From Meiothermus sp. (lineage in GTDB: Bacteria; Deinococcota; Deinococci; Deinococcales; Thermaceae), in assembly GCF_025056915.1 (NCBI RefSeq), contig NZ_JANWVH010000003.1:1-64000 (forward strand): a DNA stretch of 64,000 bases, given 5' to 3'. Shown one piece after another: positions 53,632 to 64,000 of this stretch (its first letter is position 1; each line of letters begins with the position of its first letter). The translations under genes were made by a program, and so were the position numbers. The notes under the pieces are model-generated. The model was not told where the DNA came from, ran no database searches, and saw nothing but the letters and a program-made list of their open reading frames with translations.

Positions 53632-54218
53632 GGTTGTTCCTTCAACCACTGCCGGAACTGCTCAATTTCGCGGCTCTGTACCGATATAACGCCCTGGCAA
53701 AAGCGCTTGAGTTCGGCCCGTGCGGCTTGCTTTAAGCACGCTCTGGACATCTCCACCGCGTCTTGATGGTGGGGAATCATGCCCTCCAGAAAGGCCCGGT
53801 CTACCGGCATCTCATGGCCGGGCATGGTCTGCATGCCCATCAAGGAAGCCTCCATCATGGGCTTCATGTCGGCCCGCATCATCTGCAGGTAGCGCTGGCT
53901 GGGGGCTACGCCATACCAGGCTTTGAGCCAGCCGGTCAGTTGCGCTATTTCCCTGTTCTGCACGGCCACAATTGCCTGGGCCGCCTTGCGGATGCGGGCA
54001 TCCCTGGAAACCTTCAGTATGGCCCCCGCCATCTCCACCGCCCCCTTGTGATGCTCGATCATCATGGACATGTAGGCGATGTCGAAGTTGCGCCCGGAAA
54101 GCTTTTGGAGCTCGTTCATGGACTGCATGGCCATGCTGCCGTGGCCACTGTGGTCGGTCTGGGCCAGGCCCCACCCGAGCAGCAGGGCCGCTAGAAAGCC
54201 GAAGATTCCTCTGTGCAT
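53628..54218 (-). CDS. DUF305 exported putative copper/metal-binding protein
   Basis: This 196-aa protein has RBS GGAGGA. Signal MHRGIFGFLAALLLGWGLA. Two DUF305 repeats carry the conserved HHxxAVEMA-type motif (IEHHKGAVEMA and IPHHQDAVEMS), with Met-rich stretches (MAMQSMNEL, MMRADMKPMMEASLMGMQTMP) able to bind copper. The gene is the last of the copper operon, 27 bp after copA. A role in periplasmic copper storage or buffering is inferred. Confidence 0.9.
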   Translation of the reverse strand: MHRGIFGFLAALLLGWGLAQTDHSGHGSMAMQSMNELQKLSGRNFDIAYMSMMIEHHKGAVEMAGAILKVSRDARIRKAAQAIVAVQNREIAQLTGWLKAWYGVAPSQRYLQMMRADMKPMMEASLMGMQTMPGHEMPVDRAFLEGMIPHHQDAVEMSRACLKQAARAELKRFCQGVISVQSREIEQFRQWLKEQP

Positions 54219-54245
54219 GTTTCCTCCTCAAGCAGCGGTGAAGGC

Positions 54246-56741
<2,496 letters not shown>

Positions 56742-56785
56742 AACGCCAATAGCCGATAGTCAATAGCCAGAAAGACCTGAGGCCG

Positions 56786-57070
56786 CTACCGATACTTCAG
56801 CACTTCCATCAGTTCCTCGACCATCTGCTTGGCATCGCCCCGCAGGGCGGCGCTGGCCACGTGGTGCTCGAGGTGGCTCTTGAGCACCATATCCCCCACC
56901 TTGTCCAGTGCACCCTGCACGGCCTTGATTTGTTTGAGCACGTCCACGCAGTAAGGCTCGCCCTCGAGCATCTTGAGGATGGCCTCGAGGTGTCCCTTGG
57001 CCGAGAGCAGGCGGTTGCGGGCCTCCTGCTGCACCTTGGGGTCGAGGTGCAGGGGGTGTGGGTGCATCAT
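56786..57070 (-). CDS. csoR: Copper-sensing repressor CsoR (C-H-H type)
   Basis: This 94-aa four-helix protein has Cu(I) ligands C41 (YCVDVLKQ), H66 and H70 (SHLEHH). The second Cys of the usual C-H-C set is His here, as known for Thermus CsoR. The start overlaps the copZ stop (TGATG). Cu(I) binding releases it from the operator upstream of copZ. The 44-bp gap to copA shows nothing else. Confidence 0.95.
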   Translation of the reverse strand: MMHPHPLHLDPKVQQEARNRLLSAKGHLEAILKMLEGEPYCVDVLKQIKAVQGALDKVGDMVLKSHLEHHVASAALRGDAKQMVEELMEVLKYR

Positions 57071-57267
57071 CAGGCCACCCGGGCCGTGTAGCCCTCTTCC
57101 CGCACGGCCTCGATTAGCTTTTCTACCGGCGCCGTCCCAACTACCCTGGCCCTTCCCTCTTGCAGCGAGACCTCTACCTGCTCTACCCCTGGCACGCTCT
57201 TAAGCGCCTCGGTAACGTGACGAACACAGTTATTACAGCTCATGCCTTCGATTTTGAGTTGAACCAT
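57070..57267 (-). CDS. copZ: Copper chaperone CopZ
   Basis: This protein is 65 aa from the ATG at 57267, with GGGGAGG upstream; the track's long frame starts inside the operator. It is a ferredoxin-like HMA domain with the GMSCNNC Cu(I) motif and VPGVEQVEVSL. It carries Cu(I) to CopA. It is the first gene of the operon and shares 1 nt with csoR. Confidence 0.95.
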   Translation of the reverse strand: MVQLKIEGMSCNNCVRHVTEALKSVPGVEQVEVSLQEGRARVVGTAPVEKLIEAVREEGYTARVA

Positions 57268-57286
57268 GACAACCTCCCCAGACCCC

Positions 57287-57316
57287 AGTATACCCACCCC
57301 CCCTGGGGAGGGGTAT
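57287..57316 (-). promoter_or_regulatory. CsoR-type operator and -10 of the copper operon
   Basis: A G/C-tract palindrome with half-sites ATACCCAC... and ...GAGGGGTAT (57290-57316) overlaps a TATACT -10 (57287-57292, minus strand). The pattern, TA-flanked C-tract and G-tract with central CTGG, fits CsoR operators. The transcription start would be about 12 nt before the copZ ATG. Confidence 0.8.
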
Positions 57317-57791
57317 GGACAGAAGTCACTTTCCACGAACGTCCTTGGCCGAACCTTGGGGGGCACCTTTGGACGCTCCTCAAGGCCCACTTATACCGAC
57401 TTCAGGCGTCCAACTACAGGATGGGAGTGGGGGGTGGGTCTCCAACTCCTGCGCCCTAACCCCTGCTTCAACGCACCGCTTCATACAGTAGCAAGGTTAG
57501 TATTACCGTGTCGCATAAAAGCCCGTACAACCACACCCGCATGGTGGGGGAATCAGGTCAATCCTGGCCTGGACTCGCCTGGTTCCTCCCCCACCTCGTA
57601 GGGTTGCAGACCCGGCCCTTCATGCAACCAGCAGATGAGGGGTCTTGTCCGATACCCTCCCCAACCCTTTCTACGCGCTAGGGAGGGGCTCGAGGGCGAC
57701 CACTCTTTGGAATCTGTGGGAGGGTATGGGTAACTTTACGACTGTGTACAAAGTCGGCGTTACCCGGCAAGCCACTTTGCCAGGCCGGATC
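57317..57791. other. Non-coding stretch with G/C-tract inverted repeats
   Basis: No gene is seen in about 475 bp. A stem GTGGGGG...CCCCCAC with an inner AATCAGG/CCTGGTT pairing lies at 57544-57594. ATACCCTCCCC (57652-57662) and GGGAGGGTAT (57718-57727) are inverted and resemble half of the copper operator. The region may hold further metal-regulatory sites or an RNA structure. Confidence 0.4.
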
Positions 57792-58397
57792 TTACCGCAC
57801 GGGGTTCTCCGGCCCCCGGCCCCGGTAGGCATCCACAAAAGCTGCCGCCAGCGCGGCGTTCCAGGTGTCCAGGCGCAGGAGCTTGTTCCAGGCGGTCAGT
57901 TCGATGGTCTGGCCCAGCCCTGGCTTGGGCACCACCACCAGGCCGTCCCACTGCCCGGTAAAGCGGCGCTGCCAGCTACGAATTTGGTTCAAGGCTTCCG
58001 CCGAAGGCGTATCGTAGTAGATGACCACATTGCCATGTTCCAGGGCGTGCACCAGCTTTTCTTTGGGCTCAGGCCGTTCGTAGAAGCCAGGGTTGGTCCA
58101 GTTGGGCCAGTGCACCCCGGAGGTAGGGGGGTCGGTGGCATACTGCACCGGGGTGCCCAGGTTGATGTGGCCCCGTCCGGCGTCGGCATGGCTGATGACC
58201 TGAGCCTCCAACTCCGGCTGGCCCTGGGCAATGAGGGCATCAAACTCACCAGCCGACCGCCCCTGCCACCAGAAAAACCCGCCCAGCAACACCGCCAAAA
58301 CACCCCCTGCGCCCCAGACCCAGGGCATGGGCGAGGGCTTGGGTTGTGAGCGGTACCCGGAGGCCGATTTTTTCTTCTTTTTGGCCTGGTTCGCCAT
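57792..58397 (-). CDS. DUF3105 membrane-anchored protein
   Basis: This 201-aa protein has a Lys-rich N-terminus (ANQAKKKKKSA), a membrane anchor (VWGAGGVLAVLLGGFFWW) and the DUF3105 domain: TDPPTSGVHWPNWTNPGFYE, LVHALEHGNVVIYYD and LTAWNKLLRLD. The His residues in the H-A-L-E-H motif could bind a metal. The function is unknown. An inverted repeat with GGGGTACT/AGTACCCC arms is just upstream. Confidence 0.88.
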   Translation of the reverse strand: MANQAKKKKKSASGYRSQPKPSPMPWVWGAGGVLAVLLGGFFWWQGRSAGEFDALIAQGQPELEAQVISHADAGRGHINLGTPVQYATDPPTSGVHWPNWTNPGFYERPEPKEKLVHALEHGNVVIYYDTPSAEALNQIRSWQRRFTGQWDGLVVVPKPGLGQTIELTAWNKLLRLDTWNAALAAAFVDAYRGRGPENPVR

Positions 58398-58422
58398 CGC
58401 TTCCCCCTGAACCTCTAGCTTA

Positions 58423-58449
58423 GGGGTACTTTAGAATCTCGAGTACCCC
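58423..58449 (-). promoter_or_regulatory. Inverted repeat upstream of DUF3105
   Basis: GGGGTACT (58423-58430) and AGTACCCC (58442-58449) are perfect 8-bp arms with an 11-nt spacer. On the minus strand TAAGCT, a possible -10, follows directly. It is a candidate operator. Confidence 0.4.
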
Positions 58450-58580
58450 ATCATCCCACATTCTCAGCGCAGGCAGCTCTGCTTCAGCCTGACCCTCAAC
58501 GCTCCGGCGCTTCCTTTAGTTCTGCGCCGTACAGCTTGAAGATGGGCCTACGGGACTCACAAACGCACTCAGCAAAGCTT

Positions 58581-58772
58581 ATCGCGCCCTTCACAGACGT
58601 GGTCGCCCACGAAAACGAGAAGGGACAAAGAGACGTGCCCACCGAGGTAAGGCACGCTTGTCTGCGTTGCGTCTGGGCCGAGACGCATGTGTTCGAGTTT
58701 CCAGGCGGCCACTGTTCTCTTGAGAACCAGGCTTTCTCGAACTCGAGTGGCTCACCATATGTGAAGAGCGCT
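58581..58772 (-). repeat. Dispersed hairpin repeat, copy 6 (full length)
   Basis: Orientation is opposite to copy 2. Termini are ATCGCGCCCTTCACAGACG and CATATGTGAAGAGCGCT. Both hairpin arms are present; one arm has changes (GTGCCCACC...GGTAAGGCAC) that weaken pairing. The small stem reads GTTCTC-TT-GAGAAC, different in sequence from copies 2 and 5 but fully paired. It lies between divergent genes. Confidence 0.88.
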
Positions 58773-58877
58773 TTGGACCACCTCCGGTATGCCAGGGGTG
58801 GTTTTTTGGTCTGGTTACCGCTCAAGGGGGTCTTTTTTCTACCCCGGGAGTGCTACCTTTGAGGCAGGAGGTGCTTT

Positions 58878-59582
58878 ATGTATGCCCGAACCCATATCGA
58901 ACAACACTTCACCGGCTCTGAGACCATCCGGGATGTGGTAATTGGAATGTCCGACGGACTTACGGTGCCGTTTGCCCTGGCTGCGGGGTTATCGGGCGCA
59001 GTGGACAACAGTTTTGTGGTCTTGATTGCCGGCATCGCCGAGGTAGCTGCGGGCTCCATTGCGATGGGGCTGGGCGGTTTTCTGGCAGCCCGCAGTGAGG
59101 CTGACCACTACAAAGCCGAGCTCGAGCGTGAATGGCGCGAAGTGAGGGAGCTGCCCGAACGGGAGACCGAAGAGGTGCGGGCAGTATTCAGAAGGTATGG
59201 GCTGGATGGCGAGCCCCTGGAACAAGCCACCCGGGCCGTCACGGCCCAACCCCAGGCCTGGGTGGATTTCATGATGAAAGAGGAACTGGGCCTGGAAAAA
59301 CCCAACCCCAAACGGGCCCTGACCAGTGCCCTCACCATTGGCGGCTCGTACATCGTGGGGGGCGCCATTCCGCTGATACCGTATGCGCTTCGGCTGCCGA
59401 TGACGAGCGCGCTCTTGTGGAGCGTGGCGGTGACCCTGGTGGCGCTGGCGGTGTTTGGGGCAATCAAAGCTCGCTTTACCGGCATCAGCATGTTCAAAGG
59501 CGCCTGGCAGACGGCCCTGGTGGGGGGTCTGGCCGCAGGGGTGGCGTTTGCGATTGCGCGGCTGGTGAGCGGGTTGGAGTAG
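58878..59582 (+). CDS. VIT1/CCC1-family Fe(II)/Mn(II) transporter
   Basis: This 234-aa protein has RBS CAGGAGG. N-terminal VIT motif IRDVVIGMSDGLTVPFALAAG, then IAGIAEVAAGSIAMGLGGFLAARSEADHY, a cytoplasmic helical insert with many Glu residues (AELEREWREVRELPERETEE, metal-binding), and three C-terminal membrane helices. It moves iron or manganese. No Fur or DtxR site is recognisable upstream. Confidence 0.92.
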   Translation: MYARTHIEQHFTGSETIRDVVIGMSDGLTVPFALAAGLSGAVDNSFVVLIAGIAEVAAGSIAMGLGGFLAARSEADHYKAELEREWREVRELPERETEEVRAVFRRYGLDGEPLEQATRAVTAQPQAWVDFMMKEELGLEKPNPKRALTSALTIGGSYIVGGAIPLIPYALRLPMTSALLWSVAVTLVALAVFGAIKARFTGISMFKGAWQTALVGGLAAGVAFAIARLVSGLE

Positions 59583-59607
59583 GCGCGATGGGCGGCCTGG
59601 CTCGCTC

Positions 59608-60093
59608 CTACGGACGCCAGATGCCCATGACCCGCCGCAACCCAATCAGCTCGCCGGTATGGTAGGCGTTGTGGGCAGCCACGATGTGAATTTCACGCAG
59701 GAGGTGGTGCCGGTGCCTGCCGCTGTTGGGCAGGGGGGCCAGCAAATCCACTGCCGGATTCTGCACGAGGGCCACCAGTTCTTGCCGGTCTGCCAAAAAC
59801 TGCTTTACGCTTGCATTCCAGCCCGCAAGGTCGGTGGTGGCCCTGGCAGCGGGCCAGTAGTCCTCGGGGAAGGTGGGCCAGCGGTACTGCTCGGAAGCGA
59901 TATAGTCGAGGATGTCCTTTTGCGCCAGCCGCAGGTGCTCGACCAGATGCCAGAAGGTGTAGGGGCACCCCGGGGGCCGGGTGTTGATGTGCTCCTCTGG
60001 AAAGTCCGCCACCGCATCCTCGAAATCGGCGTGGGCTTGCCGGAGGGTGAGCAGGTTGACCAGTTGCTTTCTGAGCTCGAGGTCTGGGTTCAT
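59608..60093 (-). CDS. DinB-family protein
   Basis: This protein is 161 aa from the ATG at 60093 (GGGAG 6 nt upstream; a second ATG two codons earlier is too close to it). It is a four-helix bundle with His ligands in TFWHLVEHLRLAQ and HIVAAHNAYHTGELI. DinB superfamily members bind a metal and act as thiol transferases or hydrolases. The function is unknown. It is the last gene of the arg operon. Confidence 0.85.
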   Translation of the reverse strand: MNPDLELRKQLVNLLTLRQAHADFEDAVADFPEEHINTRPPGCPYTFWHLVEHLRLAQKDILDYIASEQYRWPTFPEDYWPAARATTDLAGWNASVKQFLADRQELVALVQNPAVDLLAPLPNSGRHRHHLLREIHIVAAHNAYHTGELIGLRRVMGIWRP

Positions 60094-60107
60094 ACGCATC
60101 TCCCGGG

Positions 60108-60722
60108 CTAAGGCCGGGGCCGCTTGATGGTCTCGACATGGGCCCCGTTGTGCAGCACGGCGGTGAAAAGCTCCCACAAAGGCACCGCCAGCTCGGGCTC
60201 GGTGGTGAGCTCGGTAAAGCGAAAATAGGCCGCGTCGCCCGAGGGCAGCACGAAGGTGGGCGTACCGAACACGGCCCGCTCCGCCGCCTCTTCCAGGTCG
60301 CGGGCCAGCTCGCTGCGGCGGGCCTCTTCGTCTTCCAGGTCGGCCAGGAAGCGCTCCAGGTCCAGACCGGCCCGACCGACGGCCTCCACCAGGGTCTGGT
60401 CGTCCCCCAGCATGCGCCGTTCCTGGTGGCGCAGGCGAAAGAGCTCGAGGGCAAAGCGCAGATGCGCGGCCTTTCCCTGCTGCCGGGCCGCGTGCGAGGC
60501 CAGAAAGGCCCGCAGCGACTTTGGCCCATCCAGGGGCTGCTCAACCAGCTTCCAGGCCGGGGCCTGGCGCGGCAGGCCCGCATTTGCTGGATGGTTGCCC
60601 TGCTCCAGGCTAAAGTGCCGCAGCTCCAAGTCGAGCCCCAGCTGGGGGGCCACCACCGCGGCCAGCTCGAGGCCCCGCCAGGCAAAGGGGCACAAGTAGT
60701 CGAGGTACACCAAGGTCTGCAT
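60108..60722 (-). CDS. DsbA-like thioredoxin-fold protein lacking CxxC
   Basis: This 204-aa protein begins [20 protein letters not shown]: the DsbA/FrnE active-site position reads CPFA, so only one Cys remains. The helical insert and C-terminal VFGTPTFVLPSGDAAYF with the cis-Pro (GTPTF) are kept. It is probably not a disulfide oxidoreductase but may act as an isomerase or a glutathione-S-transferase-kappa-like enzyme. It overlaps the argC stop by 1 nt (TGATG). Confidence 0.85.
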   Translation of the reverse strand: MQTLVYLDYLCPFAWRGLELAAVVAPQLGLDLELRHFSLEQGNHPANAGLPRQAPAWKLVEQPLDGPKSLRAFLASHAARQQGKAAHLRFALELFRLRHQERRMLGDDQTLVEAVGRAGLDLERFLADLEDEEARRSELARDLEEAAERAVFGTPTFVLPSGDAAYFRFTELTTEPELAVPLWELFTAVLHNGAHVETIKRPRP

Positions 60723-61687
60723 CAGTCCCCAAAGTACTCGTAGGTCTGGGGGCCTTCCAGGCCCAGCATCAGGTCGAGGTTTTGCACCGCGGCCCCCGAA
60801 GCGCCCTTACCCAGGTTGTCGAAGCGGGCCACCAAAAGGGCCTGTTCGCGCGCGGGGTTCTCGAAGACGAAGAGCTCCATGCGGTTGGTGCCGTTGAGGG
60901 CCTGGGGGTCGAGCACCGGGTGGTGCGCTCCGTAGGTCTCCAGGGGCATCACCTGCACAAAGCGCTGGCCCCGGTAGCGCTCTGCCAGGGCTTCGTGCAG
61001 CTCCACGGCCCTCACCTTGTGGGGCAGGGCCCAAAGGTGTACGGGGATGAAGTCCAGCATGCCCTGACGGAAGCGGGCCACCGCCGGGGTGAAGAGGGGG
61101 GGGTGCTCGAGGCCCGAGTAAAGCGTCATTTCGGGCACGTGTTTGTGGGTCAGCTCGAGGCCATAAGCCCGGTAGTCGCCGGAGAGCCGGTGTTCACCCC
61201 GCCCCTCCATGGCCTCAATAAGCTGCCGCCCGCCGCCGGAGTAGCCCGAGATGGCGTGCACCGAGGCCGCGAAGCTTCGGGGCAGCAGCCCCGCCTCCAC
61301 CAGGGGTCGCAGCAGGGCAATCACCCCCGTGGGGTAGCAACCGGGGTTGGAGACAAAGCGGGCCCGGCGAATCCGCTCCGGCTGCTCGGGGTCAAGCTCG
61401 GGGAAGCCATACACCCAGCCCTCGGCCACCCGGTGGGCCGAACTCGCATCCAGGATGCGGGTCTCGGGGTTCTCCAGCAGGCCCAGCGTGGCTTTGGCCA
61501 GCTCGTCGTGCAGGCACAGGATGGCCACGTCCACCGCGTTCAGGAGGCGCTTGCGCTCGGCCTCGTCCTTGCGCTTGGCGGGGTCAATGGAGAGGAGCTC
61601 CACATCGCTTCGGTGCTGCAAACGCGCCCGGATTTGCAGGCCGGTGGTGCCGGCCTCGCCGTCTATGAATACTTTGGGTTTATGCAT
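60722..61687 (-). CDS. argC: N-acetyl-gamma-glutamyl-phosphate reductase
   Basis: This protein is 321 aa from the ATG at 61687 (AAAAAGG 7 nt upstream). NADPH site [11 protein letters not shown], catalytic Cys in [12 protein letters not shown], His in THKHVPEM. It is the short type-2 form of the family. It reduces N-acetylglutamyl phosphate in arginine synthesis. It is the third gene of an operon with argF. Confidence 0.95.
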   Translation of the reverse strand: MHKPKVFIDGEAGTTGLQIRARLQHRSDVELLSIDPAKRKDEAERKRLLNAVDVAILCLHDELAKATLGLLENPETRILDASSAHRVAEGWVYGFPELDPEQPERIRRARFVSNPGCYPTGVIALLRPLVEAGLLPRSFAASVHAISGYSGGGRQLIEAMEGRGEHRLSGDYRAYGLELTHKHVPEMTLYSGLEHPPLFTPAVARFRQGMLDFIPVHLWALPHKVRAVELHEALAERYRGQRFVQVMPLETYGAHHPVLDPQALNGTNRMELFVFENPAREQALLVARFDNLGKGASGAAVQNLDLMLGLEGPQTYEYFGD

Positions 61688-61699
61688 ATCCAAACCTTT

Positions 61700-62341
61700 T
61701 TAGCCCAACCGAGCCGAAACCACCATCCAGCGCAGGTTGGGCCCCTCGAAGCCGTCCAAAGTGACCCGGACAAACACGGCCAGGCTCGAGCCCAGCACGA
61801 AAACGCTGTGAATCTCGTAGTCGTAGGCGCAGGCCCTTGAAGCAGGCAGGCGGGTGTCGCGCTGCAGGGCTTTTCCGTCCAGCCTTAGCTCGAGCAGCCT
61901 CGAGGGCTGGGTAAGGCAGCTTGGCTCCCTGGGGGCCTCCGAGGTGGTCAGCTCCAGACGGCGGGGCCGGCCCAGCGCGGTGAATTCCACCCTCTGGACG
62001 GGCGCGTTCTTGCCCGCGACCGGCGCAAAACGCCCCTGGTTGCCCTGCACAATCCCGTACCGGGCCAGCGCAGCCCGGCTCTGGGCCAGAACCTTCCCGC
62101 GGGCCTCGGCGGAGGTTCCCCCGCCCTGCTCGACCACCTTGGCCGAGTGAAGGAGGGTGTTTCGCGCCACATCTACAACATATAGCTCGGCGTAGGGAAA
62201 CCCCGAGCCGTCTTGAACCCCGTACTGCTCAAAGGCCAGGTACTTCCCATCGCGCGAGAAGCCCCAGAACTCGAGGGTGGCCGCATCCCCGGCGCGGGCC
62301 AGCCCCAAAAGGAACCACAAGAGGAGTGCGAGGCCCCGCAT
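61700..62341 (-). CDS. DUF2259 predicted secreted protein
   Basis: This protein is 213 aa from the ATG at 62341, 4 bp after the argF stop. Signal MRGLALLLWFLLGLARA. The diagnostic N-terminal motif is FSRDGKYLAFEQYGVQDGSG, then FPYAELYVVDV. The remainder is a beta-rich domain with two Cys (EPSCLTQ, SRACAYDY). The function is unknown. Its place between argF and argC is odd for a secreted protein. Confidence 0.88.
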   Translation of the reverse strand: MRGLALLLWFLLGLARAGDAATLEFWGFSRDGKYLAFEQYGVQDGSGFPYAELYVVDVARNTLLHSAKVVEQGGGTSAEARGKVLAQSRAALARYGIVQGNQGRFAPVAGKNAPVQRVEFTALGRPRRLELTTSEAPREPSCLTQPSRLLELRLDGKALQRDTRLPASRACAYDYEIHSVFVLGSSLAVFVRVTLDGFEGPNLRWMVVSARLG

Positions 62342-62345
62342 CGGC

Positions 62346-63287
62346 TTACCCCAGCAGATGATACAGAAGGGCCTTCTGGGCGTGCAGGCGGTTTTCGGCC
62401 TGGTCGAAGACCCGAGACTTGGGGTGCAAAGTGGCCTCCTCGACCACCTCCTCGCCGTAGTGGGCGGGCAGGCAGTGCAGGAAAATGCCGTCGGGGTCAA
62501 TCAGCTCGAGCATGGCCGGGTTGACCTGAAAGCCGGTGAAATCCTTGATTTTGCGCTTCTGGCTGGCCTCGGCCTCCTGGCCCATGGAGACCCAAACATC
62601 GGTGTAGAGCACCTGGGCCCCTTCAGCCGCCGCGCGGGGGTCGTGGGTGAGGGTGATGTCGGCCCCCAGCTTGAGGGCTTCCATGTAGATGACCGCGTTG
62701 GGTTCGTAGCCCCGGGGGGTGGCGATGGTCAGCTTGACCCCCGAGAGCACCGCGCACTGGATGTGGGCGTTGGCCATGTTGTTGCCGTCGCCGATGTAGG
62801 CCACCTTGAGGCCCCGGGTATCGGGAAAGGTTTCCTCGATGGTCTGGTAGTCGGCCAGAAGCTGCACCGGGTGCAGCAGGTCGGAGAGGCCGTTGATGAC
62901 CGGCTTGGAGGAGTAGCGGGCCAGTTCCTCGAGGGTGGAGTGCAGGTAGACCCGGGCCATGATGCCCTCCACCCAGCGCTCCAGGTTCAGGGCGATGTCC
63001 CGCACCGGCTCGCGGGTGCCCAGGCCAATCTCGGCATTGGTCAGGTTCACCGCATGGCCCCCCAGCTGGTTCATGGCCACCTCGAAGGTGGTGCGGGTGC
63101 GCAGGGAGGGCTTCTCGAAGATCATGGCCAGGGTCTGGCCCTCGAGGGGGCGCTGGCCCTTGAAGGCCCCCCGCTTCATGGCGTGGGCGGTGTCCAGCAC
63201 GGCGCGGTACTCGGCGGGCGAAAGGTCGAGGTTGGAAAGGAAGTCGCGGCCCTTCAGACTTGCAATCGGTTTGTTCACTTCAACCAC
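62346..63287 (-). CDS. argF: Ornithine carbamoyltransferase
   Basis: This protein is 313 aa from the GTG at 63287 (GGGAGG 6 nt upstream); the track start adds a dubious leader. Carbamoyl-phosphate motif EKPSLRTRTTFEVA, HPVQLLADYQTI, ornithine-side GDGNNMANAHI, and FLHCLPAHYGEEV. It forms citrulline from ornithine. First gene of the argF-DUF2259-argC-DsbA-DinB operon. Confidence 0.96.
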   Translation of the reverse strand: MVEVNKPIASLKGRDFLSNLDLSPAEYRAVLDTAHAMKRGAFKGQRPLEGQTLAMIFEKPSLRTRTTFEVAMNQLGGHAVNLTNAEIGLGTREPVRDIALNLERWVEGIMARVYLHSTLEELARYSSKPVINGLSDLLHPVQLLADYQTIEETFPDTRGLKVAYIGDGNNMANAHIQCAVLSGVKLTIATPRGYEPNAVIYMEALKLGADITLTHDPRAAAEGAQVLYTDVWVSMGQEAEASQKRKIKDFTGFQVNPAMLELIDPDGIFLHCLPAHYGEEVVEEATLHPKSRVFDQAENRLHAQKALLYHLLG

Positions 63288-63337
63288 TGGTGGCCTCCCG
63301 CTGGTGGATGTGTATAAAAACACAACAACGGAGTTTG

Positions 63338-63343
63338 ATTATA
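63338..63343 (-). promoter_or_regulatory. argF promoter -10
   Basis: TATAAT on the minus strand lies 50 nt before the GTG start. No consensus -35 is at 17 bp. No ARG box is evident. Confidence 0.4.
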
Positions 63344-63354
63344 CGTTGACCGAT

Positions 63355-64000
63355 TCAAAGGGTCTCGAGGGCAATCTCGACCATCTGGTTAAAGGTTTCC
63401 TGCCGTTCATGGGGGGTGGTCTGCTCCCGTGTGATCAGGTGGTCGCTGATGGTCAGAACGGTCAGGGCCTGAACCCCAAACTTGGCGGCCAGGGTGTATA
63501 GCCCTGCCGCTTCCATCTCTACCGCCAGCACCCCAAACTGGGCCCAGATTCGGTAGGCATCCGGCTGGTCGTGGTAAAAGGTGTCGGTTGAGAGCACATT
63601 CCCCACCCGCACCGGCATGGCCCTGGCCTGGGCGTGCTCGTAGGCCCGGCGCATCAGCTCAAAGTCTGCGATGGGCGCAAAGTTCTGTCCCCCAAAGCGC
63701 AGGTTGTTGATGGAGGAATCGGTACAGGCGGCCTGCGCGATCACCACGTCGCGCAGCCGCAGATGCTCGGTGATGGCCCCTGCGGTGCCTACCCGAATCA
63801 GGGTTTTGCAGCCGTAAAACTGAATAAGCTCGTGGATGTAAATGCTGGCCGAGGGGATGCCCATCCCGGTGCCCTGCACACTCACCCGTTTGCCTTTGTA
63901 GGTTCCGGTGTAGCCAAACATATTGCGAACCTGGTTGTAGAGCACCGCATTTTCCAGAAAGTTCTCTGCAATGTACTTGGCCCGCAAGGGGTCTCCCGGG
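63355..64000 (-). CDS. deoD: Purine-nucleoside phosphorylase DeoD (5' end outside window)
   Basis: At least 214 codons are visible; the frame runs to the window edge as [17 protein letters not shown], so the real start lies to the right. The track's MRAKY is an internal TTG. Trimeric/hexameric PNP family motifs include [41 protein letters not shown] and [11 protein letters not shown]. It splits purine (deoxy)nucleosides by phosphate. Only the first 20 or so residues appear to be missing. Confidence 0.93.
   Translation of the reverse strand, partial: PGDPLRAKYIAENFLENAVLYNQVRNMFGYTGTYKGKRVSVQGTGMGIPSASIYIHELIQFYGCKTLIRVGTAGAITEHLRLRDVVIAQAACTDSSINNLRFGGQNFAPIADFELMRRAYEHAQARAMPVRVGNVLSTDTFYHDQPDAYRIWAQFGVLAVEMEAAGLYTLAAKFGVQALTVLTISDHLITREQTTPHERQETFNQMVEIALETL

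Noticed and set aside
52285-53649. 454-codon frame opposite rtcB
   Set aside because: Same cause; rtcB has full catalytic motifs on the other strand.

Overview
The window is about 60-65% GC and reads as a chromosomal segment of a thermophilic member of the Deinococcota, family Thermaceae, most likely Meiothermus or a close relative. This rests on recalled similarity, not a search. The CarD and copper-operon proteins look very Thermus-like: CsoR has the C-H-H ligand set known from T. thermophilus, and the copZ-csoR-copA order matches. A four-gene prepilin operon is in pilA1-pilA2-pilA3-comZ order. Many genes carry a TANNNT -10 box only 6-8 nt before the start codon, which is the leaderless-mRNA signature of this phylum. 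The window holds 64 protein genes (one cut by the right edge), three tRNA genes, one dispersed structured repeat family and no IS transposase, prophage or CRISPR array.

Layout. 0.3-8.5 kb: two operons of minor prepilins and large pilus-associated proteins, with an orphan NarL-type response regulator between them and a shared C5/G5 palindrome upstream of both. 8.5-13.7 kb: lepA, a polar amino-acid ABC transporter and tRNA-Asn. 14-25 kb: housekeeping genes (dnaB, uvrA, two deoxynucleoside kinases, an HtrA-like protease, argS, an M20 peptidase, a YbaK-type editing protein). 25.5-33.3 kb: a monoacylglycerol-lipase-like hydrolase, a cyclophilin, and an envelope-polysaccharide group (wecB, a polyprenyl-P sugar-1-P transferase, a WecG/TagA transferase, a GDP-mannose 3,5-epimerase-like enzyme) followed by tandem M23 peptidases. 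33.5-37.6 kb: an MFS permease, a DUF985 cupin, a DUF2227 protein, and a TetR gene coupled to carD. 37.6-41.1 kb: the circularly permuted ATP-grasp / alpha-E / transglutaminase trio. 41.2-43.3 kb: ribokinase and nucleoside hydrolase. 43.3-51 kb: two lipoproteins, alanine racemase, two paralogous phosphoribosyltransferases, a DUF151 nuclease and a phosphoesterase. 51-53.6 kb: tRNA-Ile, tRNA-Pro and archease-rtcB. 53.6-57.3 kb: the copper operon copZ-csoR-copA-DUF305. 57.8-64 kb: DUF3105, a VIT-family transporter, an argF-DUF2259-argC-DsbA-like-DinB operon and the 3' part of deoD.

The signals least explained by known annotation are these. (1) A dispersed hairpin-rich repeat, about 190 bp when full length, occurs in six copies. 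Arms are cleanly gained or lost, one stem differs in sequence between copies yet stays paired, and two copies lie on top of neighbouring stop codons. (2) The twin prepilin operons share a palindrome and flank an orphan regulator gene. (3) A single CxxCH heme-c-like motif sits in an exported pilus-type protein. (4) One of two tandem PRTase paralogues has a degenerate PRPP loop. No computation or database search was run. Starts were chosen from ribosome-binding sites, gene overlaps and -10 spacing.
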